Assembly (NCBI GenBank): GCA_963710645.1
Contig: CAVQBD010000002.1
Coordinates: 496,001 to 560,000, forward strand
Direction: 5' to 3'
Length of the DNA stretch: 64,000 bases
Source of the DNA: FEB-10 sp963710645
GTDB lineage: Bacteria; Acidobacteriota; Thermoanaerobaculia; Thermoanaerobaculales; Sulfomarinibacteraceae
Numbering within the stretch: the first letter of the stretch is position 1; each line of letters opens with the position of its first letter. Both the position numbers and the translations under genes were made by a program. This document shows, in pieces, positions 8,160 through 15,914 of this stretch. Under the pieces are notes generated by a model that had not been told where the DNA came from, did no database searches, and saw only the letters and a program-made list of their open reading frames with translations.

Positions 8160-9537
8160 GCGACGAGTCGATCGGCTCGAAATGACACGTGAAATGCCTC
8201 AGCTGCATGGGCTGATAGGTGATCCGGTAGCCCGTCAGCTGGTCGCGATGCCGCCACACCTCGCCGATGACCTCGATGACGTAGTCGAAATGGCTCTGGG
8301 TGTAGACCCGTCGCGGGAAGGCCAGACGCACCAGCTCGAGGGGTGACGGTTGCTCCTGACCGGCCTCGTTGAATCGACCGAACATCACGCTGCCGAGCTC
8401 GACGGCGCGAATGCCGCCGGCCAGGTAGAGGGCGTTGACCACGCTGATACCCGGATACTGAAGCGGTGGAATCTTGGGCACCAGCCTCTTGGCGTCGAGG
8501 AAGACCGCGTGGCCGCCGGCCGGCTGAACCATGGGCACGCCCAGGTCGTCGAGCTTGTGCACCATGTACTCCACGGTTGCGTGCCGGTAGACCTGATAGT
8601 CGTACTCCACCGCCTCCATGAGGCCGACGGCGATGGCCTCGAGGTCCCGACCGGCCAGACCGCCGTACGTGGGGAAGCCCTCGCGAAGGATGAGGAGGTT
8701 CTTGAAGCGCTCGGCCCACTCGTCGTTTCGGGTGACGAGGAATCCCCCGATGTTGGCGAGGCCGTCCTTCTTGCAACTCATGGTGGCGCCGTCGGCCAGC
8801 GAGAACATCTCCTGCGAAATCTCGAGCAGCGACCGGCCCTGGTAACCTTCTTCCCGTTCGTGGATGAAGTAGGCGTTCTCGGCGAACCGGCAGGCATCGA
8901 TGATGAGCGGGATTCCATGCTTCGCCAGGACCTGTTTGACCTGACGGATGTTGGCCATGGAAACCGGCTGTCCGCCGCCGGTATTGTTGGTCACCGTGAT
9001 CATGGCAAACGGGATCTTGTCCGCCCCGTGCTCCGATATGCACCGGCGGAGTCCGTCCACATCCATGTTTCCCTTGAACGGAGATGGTGTGGCGGTGTCA
9101 TAGGCCTCGGGGCACGGAAAATTGAGCGCTACCCCGCCGCAATACTCGATGTTCGCCTGGGTCGTGTCAAAGTGGCTGTTGTTGGGGATGATGTCGCCGG
9201 GAGTGATGACGCACGCAGCGAGAATGCCCTCGGCCGCCCGTCCCTGGTGGGTGGGCAGCACGTGCTCGATGCCGGTGATCTCCTGAACGCTCGCCTGAAA
9301 TCGCTTCCACGACCGGCTGCCGGCGTAGCTCTCATCACCGAGCATCATGGCGGCCCACTGTTGGGTGGACATGGCGCCGGTCCCGCTGTCGGTCAGTAGA
9401 TCGATGCAGCAGTCCTCGGCGTCGAGTAGGAACACGTTGTGGTGCGCGGCGGCGAGGGCCTCGACGCGTTCCTCCGGGGTGGTGATCTTGAGTGGTTCGG
9501 TGGTCTTGATTCGAAACGGCTCGATGATGGTCTTCAT
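8152..9537 (-). CDS. tnaA: Tryptophanase (beta-eliminating PLP lyase)
   Basis: The 461-residue protein belongs to the tryptophanase/tyrosine phenol-lyase family. PLP Lys is K257 in MSCKKDG, with D214 and R217 in 'DACRFAEN'. Residues that separate the two enzymes point to tryptophanase: D124 in HFDTTQ (Thr in tyrosine phenol-lyase), L381 in RAVELGS (Arg381 in tyrosine phenol-lyase) and H448 in LRHFT (Phe448 in tyrosine phenol-lyase). It would convert L-tryptophan to indole, pyruvate and ammonia. Start 9537 follows GGAGG with a 6-base spacer. No TnaC-like leader with a Trp codon or TnaB permease is visible nearby. It is divergent from the acyl-CoA synthetase gene. Confidence 0.92.
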   Translation of the reverse strand: MKTIIEPFRIKTTEPLKITTPEERVEALAAAHHNVFLLDAEDCCIDLLTDSGTGAMSTQQWAAMMLGDESYAGSRSWKRFQASVQEITGIEHVLPTHQGRAAEGILAACVITPGDIIPNNSHFDTTQANIEYCGGVALNFPCPEAYDTATPSPFKGNMDVDGLRRCISEHGADKIPFAMITVTNNTGGGQPVSMANIRQVKQVLAKHGIPLIIDACRFAENAYFIHEREEGYQGRSLLEISQEMFSLADGATMSCKKDGLANIGGFLVTRNDEWAERFKNLLILREGFPTYGGLAGRDLEAIAVGLMEAVEYDYQVYRHATVEYMVHKLDDLGVPMVQPAGGHAVFLDAKRLVPKIPPLQYPGISVVNALYLAGGIRAVELGSVMFGRFNEAGQEQPSPLELVRLAFPRRVYTQSHFDYVIEVIGEVWRHRDQLTGYRITYQPMQLRHFTCHFEPIDSSQS

Positions 9538-9751
9538 GGCCGACCTCCGATCGTTGTGCCGGGACAGCCCGGTGTGGCGCACCACTGTAGCGTGTTCTCT
9601 GGAGATCCTCACCGGTCAGGTTTCTTCCGCTCTCGTCCCCGTTGCGAAGATCCACCCCGAACGCTTCCTGGCAGGAAATCTTTGTTACACTTCAACCGCT
9701 CGGTATCCCAGGACATGACTGGCGTTTCTCACAACGAGAGGAGGTGTGCGG

Positions 9752-11545
9752 ATGCAATTCGCCGACTACCAAAGCGTCTACCACATGCTGTTGAAGACCG
9801 TGGAGCGGTTCCCGGATGAGACGGCCTACTCGTCGATTCTTGATTCCGGCGAGTTCCAGTCGGTCAGCTGGGCGACGTTTCTGGACCAGGCAAGGTCCGC
9901 CGCGAAGAGTCTCATCGCCCTCGGTGTCGAGAAGGGTGACAAGGTCTGCATCCTCTCCTACAGCCGGTACCAGTGGGCCCTGATCGACGTGGCGGTAATG
10001 TCCATCGGAGCGGTCACGGTAGGCATCTACCAGTCGAATTTGCCCAAGGACTGCCGCTACATCATCGACCATTCCGAAGCGGTGCTGATCTTCGCCGAGG
10101 ATGATGCCCAGCTCGCAAAGCTGATGGAGATCCGCGACGAGATTCCGCGTATCCGAAAGGCCGTCCTGTTTCACGGTGCGCCGCCGTCAGACGACTGGGT
10201 GATGGCTTTCGACGATTTTATGGAGCTCGGGAACGGTGTGCCCGACGAGATGGTCGACCAGCGGATCGAGGGCCTGGCACCCGACGACGTGGCGGGCATC
10301 GTCTACACCTCCGGAACCACCGGGGTGCCGAAGGGTGCGGTGCTCACCCACGACAACATCACCTTTACGGCTCAGTCCGTCTTCTACAGCACCGAGATCC
10401 GAGAAGGGGACGTGTGTCTGCTGTTTCTGCCGCTCGCTCATATTTTTGCGCGAACATGTGTCGCCGCGGCGCTTCACTCCGGCTCCGCCGTGACCTTCGC
10501 GCGCAGCCTCGATACCGTGGCCGAGGACTTCAAGATCGTCCAGCCTCATTGGTTTCCGAGCGTGCCCCGAATTTACGAGAAGGTCTACTCCAAGATCATC
10601 AGCGGAGCCGAGGCCAAGGGTGGGGCGGCGCTCAAGATTTTCCGCTGGGCCTGTTCCGTCGGTGCAGAGGTCAGTGCGTTGAAACAGCAGCACAAACCGA
10701 TCCCCGCCCTGACGAGCCTCAAGTACGGGATCGCCACGAAGCTGGTGTTTTCCAAGGTCCAAGCAGCCCTCGGTGGGCGGGTGCGCTGGTGCATCAGCGG
10801 CGCCGCGCCGCTCAATCCCGATATCGGGCGTTTCTTCCATGCCGCCGGGGTGCTGATCGTCGAGGGCATCGGGATGACGGAAAACACTTCCTTCACCAAT
10901 CTCAATCGAATCGACAACTACCGTTTCGGTTGGGTGGGCCCCACCGGTCCAGGCATCGAGCAAAAGACCCTCGAAGACGGCGAAGTCCTGTACCGGGGGC
11001 GCAACATCATGAAGGAGTACTACAAGATGCCCGAGGAAACGGCGGCGACCCTGACCCCGGACGGGTGGCAGCACACCGGGGATCTGGGTGAGATCGACGA
11101 CGAGGGCTTCCTGAGGATCACCGGTCGGAAAAAGGACCTCATCGTCACCGCCGGCGGCAAGAACGTGGCGCCGGCCCCCATCGAGGGGGCTATCGCCACC
11201 TCCAAGTTCATCAATCAGGTTTGCGTCATTGGCGACCGGCGGAAGTTCCTGTCCGCCCTCGTGACCCTGGACCTGGAGAATGTGGCGGAGTACGCGCGGG
11301 AGAACGAAATTTCATTTGAAGATCCGGCTGAGCTGATGACAGACCCGATCATCCATCAACTCATCGAGTCGGTCATCGCGGAGAAGAACGAGGATTTCGC
11401 GTCTTTCGAGACCATCAAGAAATTCAGGATTTTGGAAGAATTCACCATCGAGAACGGGCTGTTGACACCGACCATGAAGGTCAAGCGAAACGTGGCCATG
11501 GAGCGTTTCGCCGATGTCATCGATGGGATGTACGCGGAGAGTTGA
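9752..11545 (+). CDS. Long-chain acyl-CoA synthetase (AMP-forming)
   Basis: A 597-residue ANL-superfamily enzyme. The phosphate-binding motif YTSGTTGVPKGA is near residue 185, the adenine/Thr region near 'GIGMTENTS', HTGDLGEID near 440 and the hinge/catalytic GRKKDLIVTAGGKN near 460. The length and the 'P.IE..I..S.FI.Q' ending fit the FAA1/FadD15 type that activates long-chain fatty acids. AGAGGAGG with a 7-base spacer sets the ATG at 9752; a GTG six bases earlier is too close to that site. It feeds acyl-CoA to the dehydrogenase and hydratase encoded nearby. Confidence 0.93.
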   Translation: MQFADYQSVYHMLLKTVERFPDETAYSSILDSGEFQSVSWATFLDQARSAAKSLIALGVEKGDKVCILSYSRYQWALIDVAVMSIGAVTVGIYQSNLPKDCRYIIDHSEAVLIFAEDDAQLAKLMEIRDEIPRIRKAVLFHGAPPSDDWVMAFDDFMELGNGVPDEMVDQRIEGLAPDDVAGIVYTSGTTGVPKGAVLTHDNITFTAQSVFYSTEIREGDVCLLFLPLAHIFARTCVAAALHSGSAVTFARSLDTVAEDFKIVQPHWFPSVPRIYEKVYSKIISGAEAKGGAALKIFRWACSVGAEVSALKQQHKPIPALTSLKYGIATKLVFSKVQAALGGRVRWCISGAAPLNPDIGRFFHAAGVLIVEGIGMTENTSFTNLNRIDNYRFGWVGPTGPGIEQKTLEDGEVLYRGRNIMKEYYKMPEETAATLTPDGWQHTGDLGEIDDEGFLRITGRKKDLIVTAGGKNVAPAPIEGAIATSKFINQVCVIGDRRKFLSALVTLDLENVAEYARENEISFEDPAELMTDPIIHQLIESVIAEKNEDFASFETIKKFRILEEFTIENGLLTPTMKVKRNVAMERFADVIDGMYAES

Positions 11546-11558
11546 CAGTTACTGGGAC

Positions 11559-11665
11559 AATTCGAAATTCGACTTCGAGAGTTGAGAGTTGAAGGTGTGG
11601 TCTCCTGACAACCGCCGGGAGCAGTCACTAAGAATTGAGAACTCAGAATTTAGAATTTGATATTG
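11559..11665. repeat. Two degenerate heptamer arrays
   Basis: 11559-11593 reads AATTCGA, AATTCGA, CTTCGAG, AGTTGAG, AGTTGAA. 11631-11665 reads AGAATTG, AGAACTC, AGAATTT, AGAATTT, GATATTG. Both are in strict 7-bp register in the gap between the acyl-CoA synthetase stop (11545) and the next start (11745). Confidence 0.8.
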
Positions 11666-11744
11666 GATCGTGGTCGCGCGACAATCACCGGCGGTTGACG
11701 GTGAAGACATTGTCCAGTGTGCCGTTGTCGATGTGGAGGTTTTC

Positions 11745-12746
11745 ATGGTGCCGAAGGTGTTTTCTACTCGTGTGACCGAGGCATTGGGGATCGACCATCC
11801 GGTGATCCAGGGTGGCATGATGTGGGTCTCCCAGCCGGAGCTGGTGGCGGCGGTGTCCAACGCCGGCGGTCTCGGCGTTCTGACGGCTCTCACCTTCGAA
11901 ACGGCGGAAGGTCTGGAGAAGGCCATCGCCCGAACCCGAGAACTGACCGACAAGCCCTTCGGAGTGAACCTGACCTTCTTGCCGACCTTGGTGCCGAAGG
12001 ATTACGGCGCCCTGATCGACGTCATGGTAGGTGAGGGCATCGGCATCATCGAAACCGCCGGTCGCAATCCGGAGCCCTATCTCGAAAGGCTCAAGGCGGG
12101 TGGGGCCATGGTCATCCACAAGTGCACGGCCGTCCGCTTCGCCCTCAAGGCGCAGACCATCGGTTGCGACATGGTCAGCATCGACGGGTGCGAGTGTGCC
12201 GGGCATCCCGGAGAGGACGACATCACATCGCTGATTCTCATCCCGCTCACCGCGGATGCGGTGGACATTCCGATCATCGCGTCAGGTGGGTTCGCCGATG
12301 CCAGGGGGCTCGTGGCTGCTCTGGCCCTCGGTGCGGATGCCATGAACATGGGGACGCGCTTTGTTGCGACCCAGGAATCCCCGGTCCACCAGGGGATCAA
12401 GGATTGGCTCGTCGACGCCACCGAGCTTGACACCATGTACGTCATGCGATCGCTCCGGAACACCGAGCGGGTCCTCCGCAACTCCACCGCGGAGAAGGTC
12501 CATCAGCTCGAGCAAGACGGGGCCGGCATCGCGGAACTCGCACCCCTTGTCACCGGCAAAAACGGCCTCAAGATGTTGACCGAAGGAGATACCGAGTGCG
12601 GCCTGATGTCGGCTGGCCTCTGCGTTGGTCTGGTCCATGACGTCCCGACCATCCAGGAGCTCATGGATCAGATTATGAGCGAGGCTCGGGAGATTGCTGA
12701 AGGCCGGCTGGCCGGAATGATCTCCGACGCGAAGTCCGGGATCTGA
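11745..12746 (+). CDS. Nitronate monooxygenase-like FMN protein (2-nitropropane dioxygenase family)
   Basis: A 333-residue TIM-barrel flavoprotein. 'HPVIQGGMMWVSQPEL' starts the barrel, 'KCTAVRFALKAQ' and 'DGCECAGHPGED' carry the conserved GxxxxGHxG-type segment, and 'IIASGGFADARGLVAALALGADAMNMGTRF' binds FMN phosphate. The family includes nitronate monooxygenases, FabK enoyl-ACP reductases and acyl-CoA-associated enzymes, so the name is generic; location in a CoA cluster suggests a lipid substrate. GGAGG plus a 5-base spacer sets ATG 11745. Its stop codon abuts that of the convergent TetR gene with no intervening base. Confidence 0.88.
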   Translation: MVPKVFSTRVTEALGIDHPVIQGGMMWVSQPELVAAVSNAGGLGVLTALTFETAEGLEKAIARTRELTDKPFGVNLTFLPTLVPKDYGALIDVMVGEGIGIIETAGRNPEPYLERLKAGGAMVIHKCTAVRFALKAQTIGCDMVSIDGCECAGHPGEDDITSLILIPLTADAVDIPIIASGGFADARGLVAALALGADAMNMGTRFVATQESPVHQGIKDWLVDATELDTMYVMRSLRNTERVLRNSTAEKVHQLEQDGAGIAELAPLVTGKNGLKMLTEGDTECGLMSAGLCVGLVHDVPTIQELMDQIMSEAREIAEGRLAGMISDAKSGI

Positions 12747-13340
12747 TCAGCCGTCGTTATCGCGCAGCAAAGCGGCCATGGCGAGATTGGTCACCTGGTC
12801 GGCGACCTCGCGATTGTCCAGTGGCCCTGAGGCACGGAACCAGCGGGCAATCCATACAACCATGCCCAGAACGCTGAATGCCGCCACCGAGACGTCGATG
12901 TCTCTCAGTCGGCCGTCGGCTTTCAATGCCTCGAGGTTGGCGCGCATCAGATCCACATGGGACCGCATGCGGTGCTGGATGATGCGACGGTCTTCCGGCG
13001 TCAGCGCCTTGGTTTCCTGGGTCACTAGAATGGTGAAGGCGCCGTCGCCCTCGTCGGTGACGATTCGTGCGTGCGTGTTGATGATCCGCCGCAGTCTATC
13101 TTCGTTGTCGGTGGCCGAGAGGGTCACTGCCAGGGTGTTTTTTTCGAGCACGTCCAACGCCACGCTCATCACCGAGAAAAGAAGTTCCTGCTTGCTCTTG
13201 AAGTGGTAGTAGAGGCCCGGTTTGGTGATCTGACACCGTTCGGCGATCTGATTCATGGAGGTCGCATCGTATCCCTGCTCGAGAAACACCTGCGCCGCTT
13301 GCCTGAGGATCTTCATCTTTCGGTGATTCGACGTCTGCAT
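12747..13340 (-). CDS. TetR-family transcriptional regulator (fatty-acid type)
   Basis: A 197-residue one-domain repressor. The N-terminal 'ILRQAAQVFLEQGYDATSMNQIAERCQITKPGLYYHFKSKQELL' is a canonical TetR helix-turn-helix, and the C-terminal ligand domain ends 'VADQVTNLAMAALL'. Placement among acyl-CoA genes suggests a FadR/KstR-like sensor of acyl-CoA, by context only. ATG 13340 follows GGGG with a 7-base spacer. A short inverted repeat lies 41 bases upstream (13381-13396). Confidence 0.9.
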   Translation of the reverse strand: MQTSNHRKMKILRQAAQVFLEQGYDATSMNQIAERCQITKPGLYYHFKSKQELLFSVMSVALDVLEKNTLAVTLSATDNEDRLRRIINTHARIVTDEGDGAFTILVTQETKALTPEDRRIIQHRMRSHVDLMRANLEALKADGRLRDIDVSVAAFSVLGMVVWIARWFRASGPLDNREVADQVTNLAMAALLRDNDG

Positions 13341-13380
13341 AATGGGACCCCACATCAAGCGTGGACCGATGAACAACCTA

Positions 13381-13396
13381 CCGTTCAGTAAAACGG
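13381..13396. promoter_or_regulatory. Candidate TetR operator
   Basis: CCGTT and AACGG arms flank a 6-base spacer, giving a 16-bp inverted repeat 41-56 bases upstream of the tetR start. The size and position suit autoregulation. No second copy was found in front of the neighbouring acyl-CoA genes. Confidence 0.4.
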
Positions 13397-13502
13397 CGTC
13401 GAGTTCTTCATTCTATCAAAAGAGTTTCCCGGACTCCTACCGGCTGACCATAAAGCGGGGATCCGGACGTCAATCGCAGCTTGAAGCACATGATCTGAGC
13501 AG

Positions 13503-13537
13503 CATTCAAATTCAGAATTCAAAATTCAGAATTCAAC
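13503..13537. repeat. Degenerate heptamer array (ATTCARA)
   Basis: CATTCAA, ATTCAGA, ATTCAAA, ATTCAGA, ATTCAAC in strict register. It ends 7 bases before the stop codon of the MDR reductase (13545-13547, minus strand). Confidence 0.8.
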
Positions 13538-13544
13538 ATTTCGT

Positions 13545-14561
13545 TCAGGGTTCGTCCGAGACCTTGATGATGAGCTTGCCGTCGTGGGAACCGTCGAAGA
13601 GACGGTTGATGTTGCGTGGCGCAGTCTCAAGGCCGTCATAGACGTCGACCTTGTACTTCAGCTTCCCTTCCGCATACCACGCGCTCATCTGTTGGATGGC
13701 CTCGTCGGCGCGATCCATATAGTCGATGACGATGAAGCCTTCCACCCGCGCCCGTTGGATCAGGATCATGGGGAAGGCGTAAGGGCCTGGAACGGGCTCC
13801 GTGGAGTTGTAACCCGAGATCAGACCGCAGATGACGATCCGAGCGCGCAGGTTGATCCAGGTCAGTTCTGCGTCGAGGATTTCTCCTCCGACGTTTTCGA
13901 AAACCACGTCGATGCCGTTTGGGCAGAGTTGGTGAAGTTTGCGAACGACGCTCTCGCTCTTGTAGTTGATGGCGGCGTCAAAGCCCAGTTCTTCTGTCAG
14001 CCAGGCGCATTTGGCGTCGGTGCCGGCGATGCCCACCACCCGGCAGCCGATGATCTTGCCGATCTGCCCGACGATGGACCCCACCGCCCCGGCTGCGCCG
14101 GACACGACGAGCGTTTCCCCAGCCGAGGGCTTGCCCACGTCGAGAAGCCCGAAGTAGGCGGTCAAGCCCACCATGCCGAAGAGCCCGAGGTGGGCGGTGA
14201 GGGGCAGGGGGCTCGGCGGGATCAACCGCAGGTCGGAGCCGTCCGAGATGCCGTAGTCCTGCCAACCCACGGTGCCGGCGACGATGTCGCCCTCGGCGAA
14301 TCGTTCGTTCCGCGACGCTTCGACGACCCCGAGAGTGAGCCCCCTCATGACCTCTCCCACCTTCACGGGTTCCACGTAGGACGGTCCCTTTCGGACCCAT
14401 CCACGGTTGGCCGGGTCCAAAGAGAGGTAGATATTACGGACCAAGACCTCGGCGTTTTCGAGGGCGGGAACCGCTGTCTCGGTCCATTGGAAGTCGGTCT
14501 CTTTGATGAGGCCTTCAGGTCTTGCGGCCAGACGCCACTGTCGGTTGATTCGGTGGGTCAT
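13545..14561 (-). CDS. NADP-dependent MDR oxidoreductase (prostaglandin/alkenal reductase-like)
   Basis: The 338-residue zinc-free medium-chain reductase has 'LSLDPANRGWV' near the N-terminus, the Rossmann motif SGAAGAVGSIVGQ and 'FENVGGEILD', all characteristic of the leukotriene-B4 dehydrogenase/CurA-type group that reduces double bonds of enones. AAAGGACAGACC precedes ATG 14561. The frame stays open upstream to 15755, but that part is antisense to the radical SAM gene and unlike any reductase, so it is excluded. It could be regulated by the adjacent TetR protein. Confidence 0.92.
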   Translation of the reverse strand: MTHRINRQWRLAARPEGLIKETDFQWTETAVPALENAEVLVRNIYLSLDPANRGWVRKGPSYVEPVKVGEVMRGLTLGVVEASRNERFAEGDIVAGTVGWQDYGISDGSDLRLIPPSPLPLTAHLGLFGMVGLTAYFGLLDVGKPSAGETLVVSGAAGAVGSIVGQIGKIIGCRVVGIAGTDAKCAWLTEELGFDAAINYKSESVVRKLHQLCPNGIDVVFENVGGEILDAELTWINLRARIVICGLISGYNSTEPVPGPYAFPMILIQRARVEGFIVIDYMDRADEAIQQMSAWYAEGKLKYKVDVYDGLETAPRNINRLFDGSHDGKLIIKVSDEP

Positions 14562-14711
14562 GGTCTGTCCTTTCGCCCATTTCGCGGCCGGCTCGATCGG
14601 CGGCCCTCTCGTCTTCAATTCGAGATGGTCTCGCCACCCTACACCATCGTGGCAGCCGAGGTGACAGCGAGGCGGTCCACCCTGTGCCACAGGCGTTGGT
14701 ACCATCGGAGC

Positions 14712-15596
14712 ATGCGCTACGAGGGAACCGTCTACCGGCCGCCGTCCGAAGCCGGATCGCTGATCATCCAGGCAACCATCGGCTGCCCCCACAACCGGTG
14801 CGCGTTCTGCGCAATGTACAGCGACAAGAAATTCAAGAGCCGGCCGGTGGCGGAGGTGGTGGAAGACCTTGATATGGCCCTCGAGGTCCACGGCCGGGGC
14901 GTCCGGACCATCTTTCTCGCCGACGGCAACTCCGCGGCGCTGCCCACCAAGGCCCTGATCACGATTGGCGAAGCCGCACGGGAGCGTTTCCCCCACCTCG
15001 AGCGGATCACGATGTACGGTTCGGCCAAGTTCCTTGTGGCGAAGAGTCGCGAGGAGTGGCAACTCATCGGCGCCGCCGGCATTACACGAATCCACTCCGG
15101 TCTCGAGTCCGGAGACGCCCTCACCCTGGAGCAGATCCACAAGGGTGTGGATCCGGAGGCCGCAGCCAGGTCCTTCAACCACGTCTTGGGTGCGGGCATC
15201 GAGTTGTCGGTCTACCTCATGGTGGGGGTGGCCGGACTCGAGCGCTGGCGGGAGCACGCCGAGGGTTCGGCGTCGGTGCTGAATCTCGCGAGTCCGGATT
15301 TCGTTCGGCTGCGCACCTTCGTGCCGGCCCTGGGCACCGAGTGGTGCGATCGTTGGCGGCGCGGCGATTTGACCCTGCTCGATGCTCATCAGGCGCTCGA
15401 GGAGACCCGTTTGCTGGTGGAAAAATTGAAGGGTCCGACCGTGCTCTTGTCCGACCACATCAGTAATTTTCTCGATATCAACGGACGAATTCCGGAGGAT
15501 CGTCAGACCATGTTGGAGACCATCGACGAGGCCTTGACCTGGCCGCTGGATAGATTTCGGCCGGGATCCGAGAACTTCGTCGGCATGTCGTTGTAG
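14712..15596 (+). CDS. Radical SAM protein with CX4CX2C cluster motif
   Basis: A 294-residue radical SAM enzyme. The cluster-binding cysteines are C25, C30 and C33 in IGCPHNRCAFC, a CX4CX2C spacing rather than the usual CX3CX2C. 'FLADGNSAALPTK' and 'RIHSGLESGD' match the GGE-like and SAM-ribose segments of Elp3/YgiQ-like groups. The reaction is unknown; the protein ends after the barrel without an auxiliary-cluster domain. The start at 14712 fits the domain; an upstream extension to 13584 is antisense to the MDR gene. Only a weak GGAG precedes the ATG. Confidence 0.85.
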   Translation: MRYEGTVYRPPSEAGSLIIQATIGCPHNRCAFCAMYSDKKFKSRPVAEVVEDLDMALEVHGRGVRTIFLADGNSAALPTKALITIGEAARERFPHLERITMYGSAKFLVAKSREEWQLIGAAGITRIHSGLESGDALTLEQIHKGVDPEAAARSFNHVLGAGIELSVYLMVGVAGLERWREHAEGSASVLNLASPDFVRLRTFVPALGTEWCDRWRRGDLTLLDAHQALEETRLLVEKLKGPTVLLSDHISNFLDINGRIPEDRQTMLETIDEALTWPLDRFRPGSENFVGMSL

Positions 15597-15914
15597 CTGG
15601 TAGCCACGAACCTCGCAACGAATTCCTTCGCTTCTCGAACCGCCGACCAGGGAGTAGGCGCCCATCTTATGCGCGCTCCTGTGACGTATCAGCGATGCAG
15701 GAGGATTCGGCAATCGGCGGGCGACTGCGCGCGTAAGACGCGCGCCTGCATGCACCGAACTCGGAACGGGTGGAGGGAGATCTCATAGCCCCATAGCCCC
15801 ATAGCGAGGGCGGGCGGGGGACTACCCACTACCCCCTGATCTTTGACACAATAGACCGCTGCGTTCCTTTTTTTTTATGAGGGAGACCCACGTGATGGCA
15901 GAACACACGGCCGG
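15597..15914. other. Intergenic gap with palindromic mobile-type repeat
   Basis: This 318-base region has an inverted-repeat element (15654-15748), an octamer run CATAGCCC (15784-15805) and a nine-T run (15868-15876). An 8-codon frame with a GAGGGAG upstream (ATG 15895 to TGA 15918) overlaps the next gene's start. No promoter could be assigned. Confidence 0.6.
15654..15748. repeat. MITE/REP-like element with paired palindromic ends
   Basis: The left end (15654-15682, core GTAGGCGCCCATCTTATGCG) and the right end (15720-15748) are inverted copies with a few mismatches. Each end is itself a hairpin; the right one is GCGCGCGT-AAG-ACGCGCGC (15727-15745). It is noncoding, about 95 bp, and resembles a non-autonomous REP pair. 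Confidence 0.55.

Noticed and set aside
13584..14711. Upstream extension of the radical SAM frame
   Set aside because: It is antisense to the MDR reductase and carries no radical SAM features; the domain starts at 14712.
14562..15755. Upstream extension of the MDR reductase frame
   Set aside because: It is antisense to the radical SAM gene and unlike reductases; the family's start is at 14561.
15868..15876. Nine-T run as a terminator
   Set aside because: No GC-rich stem directly precedes it.
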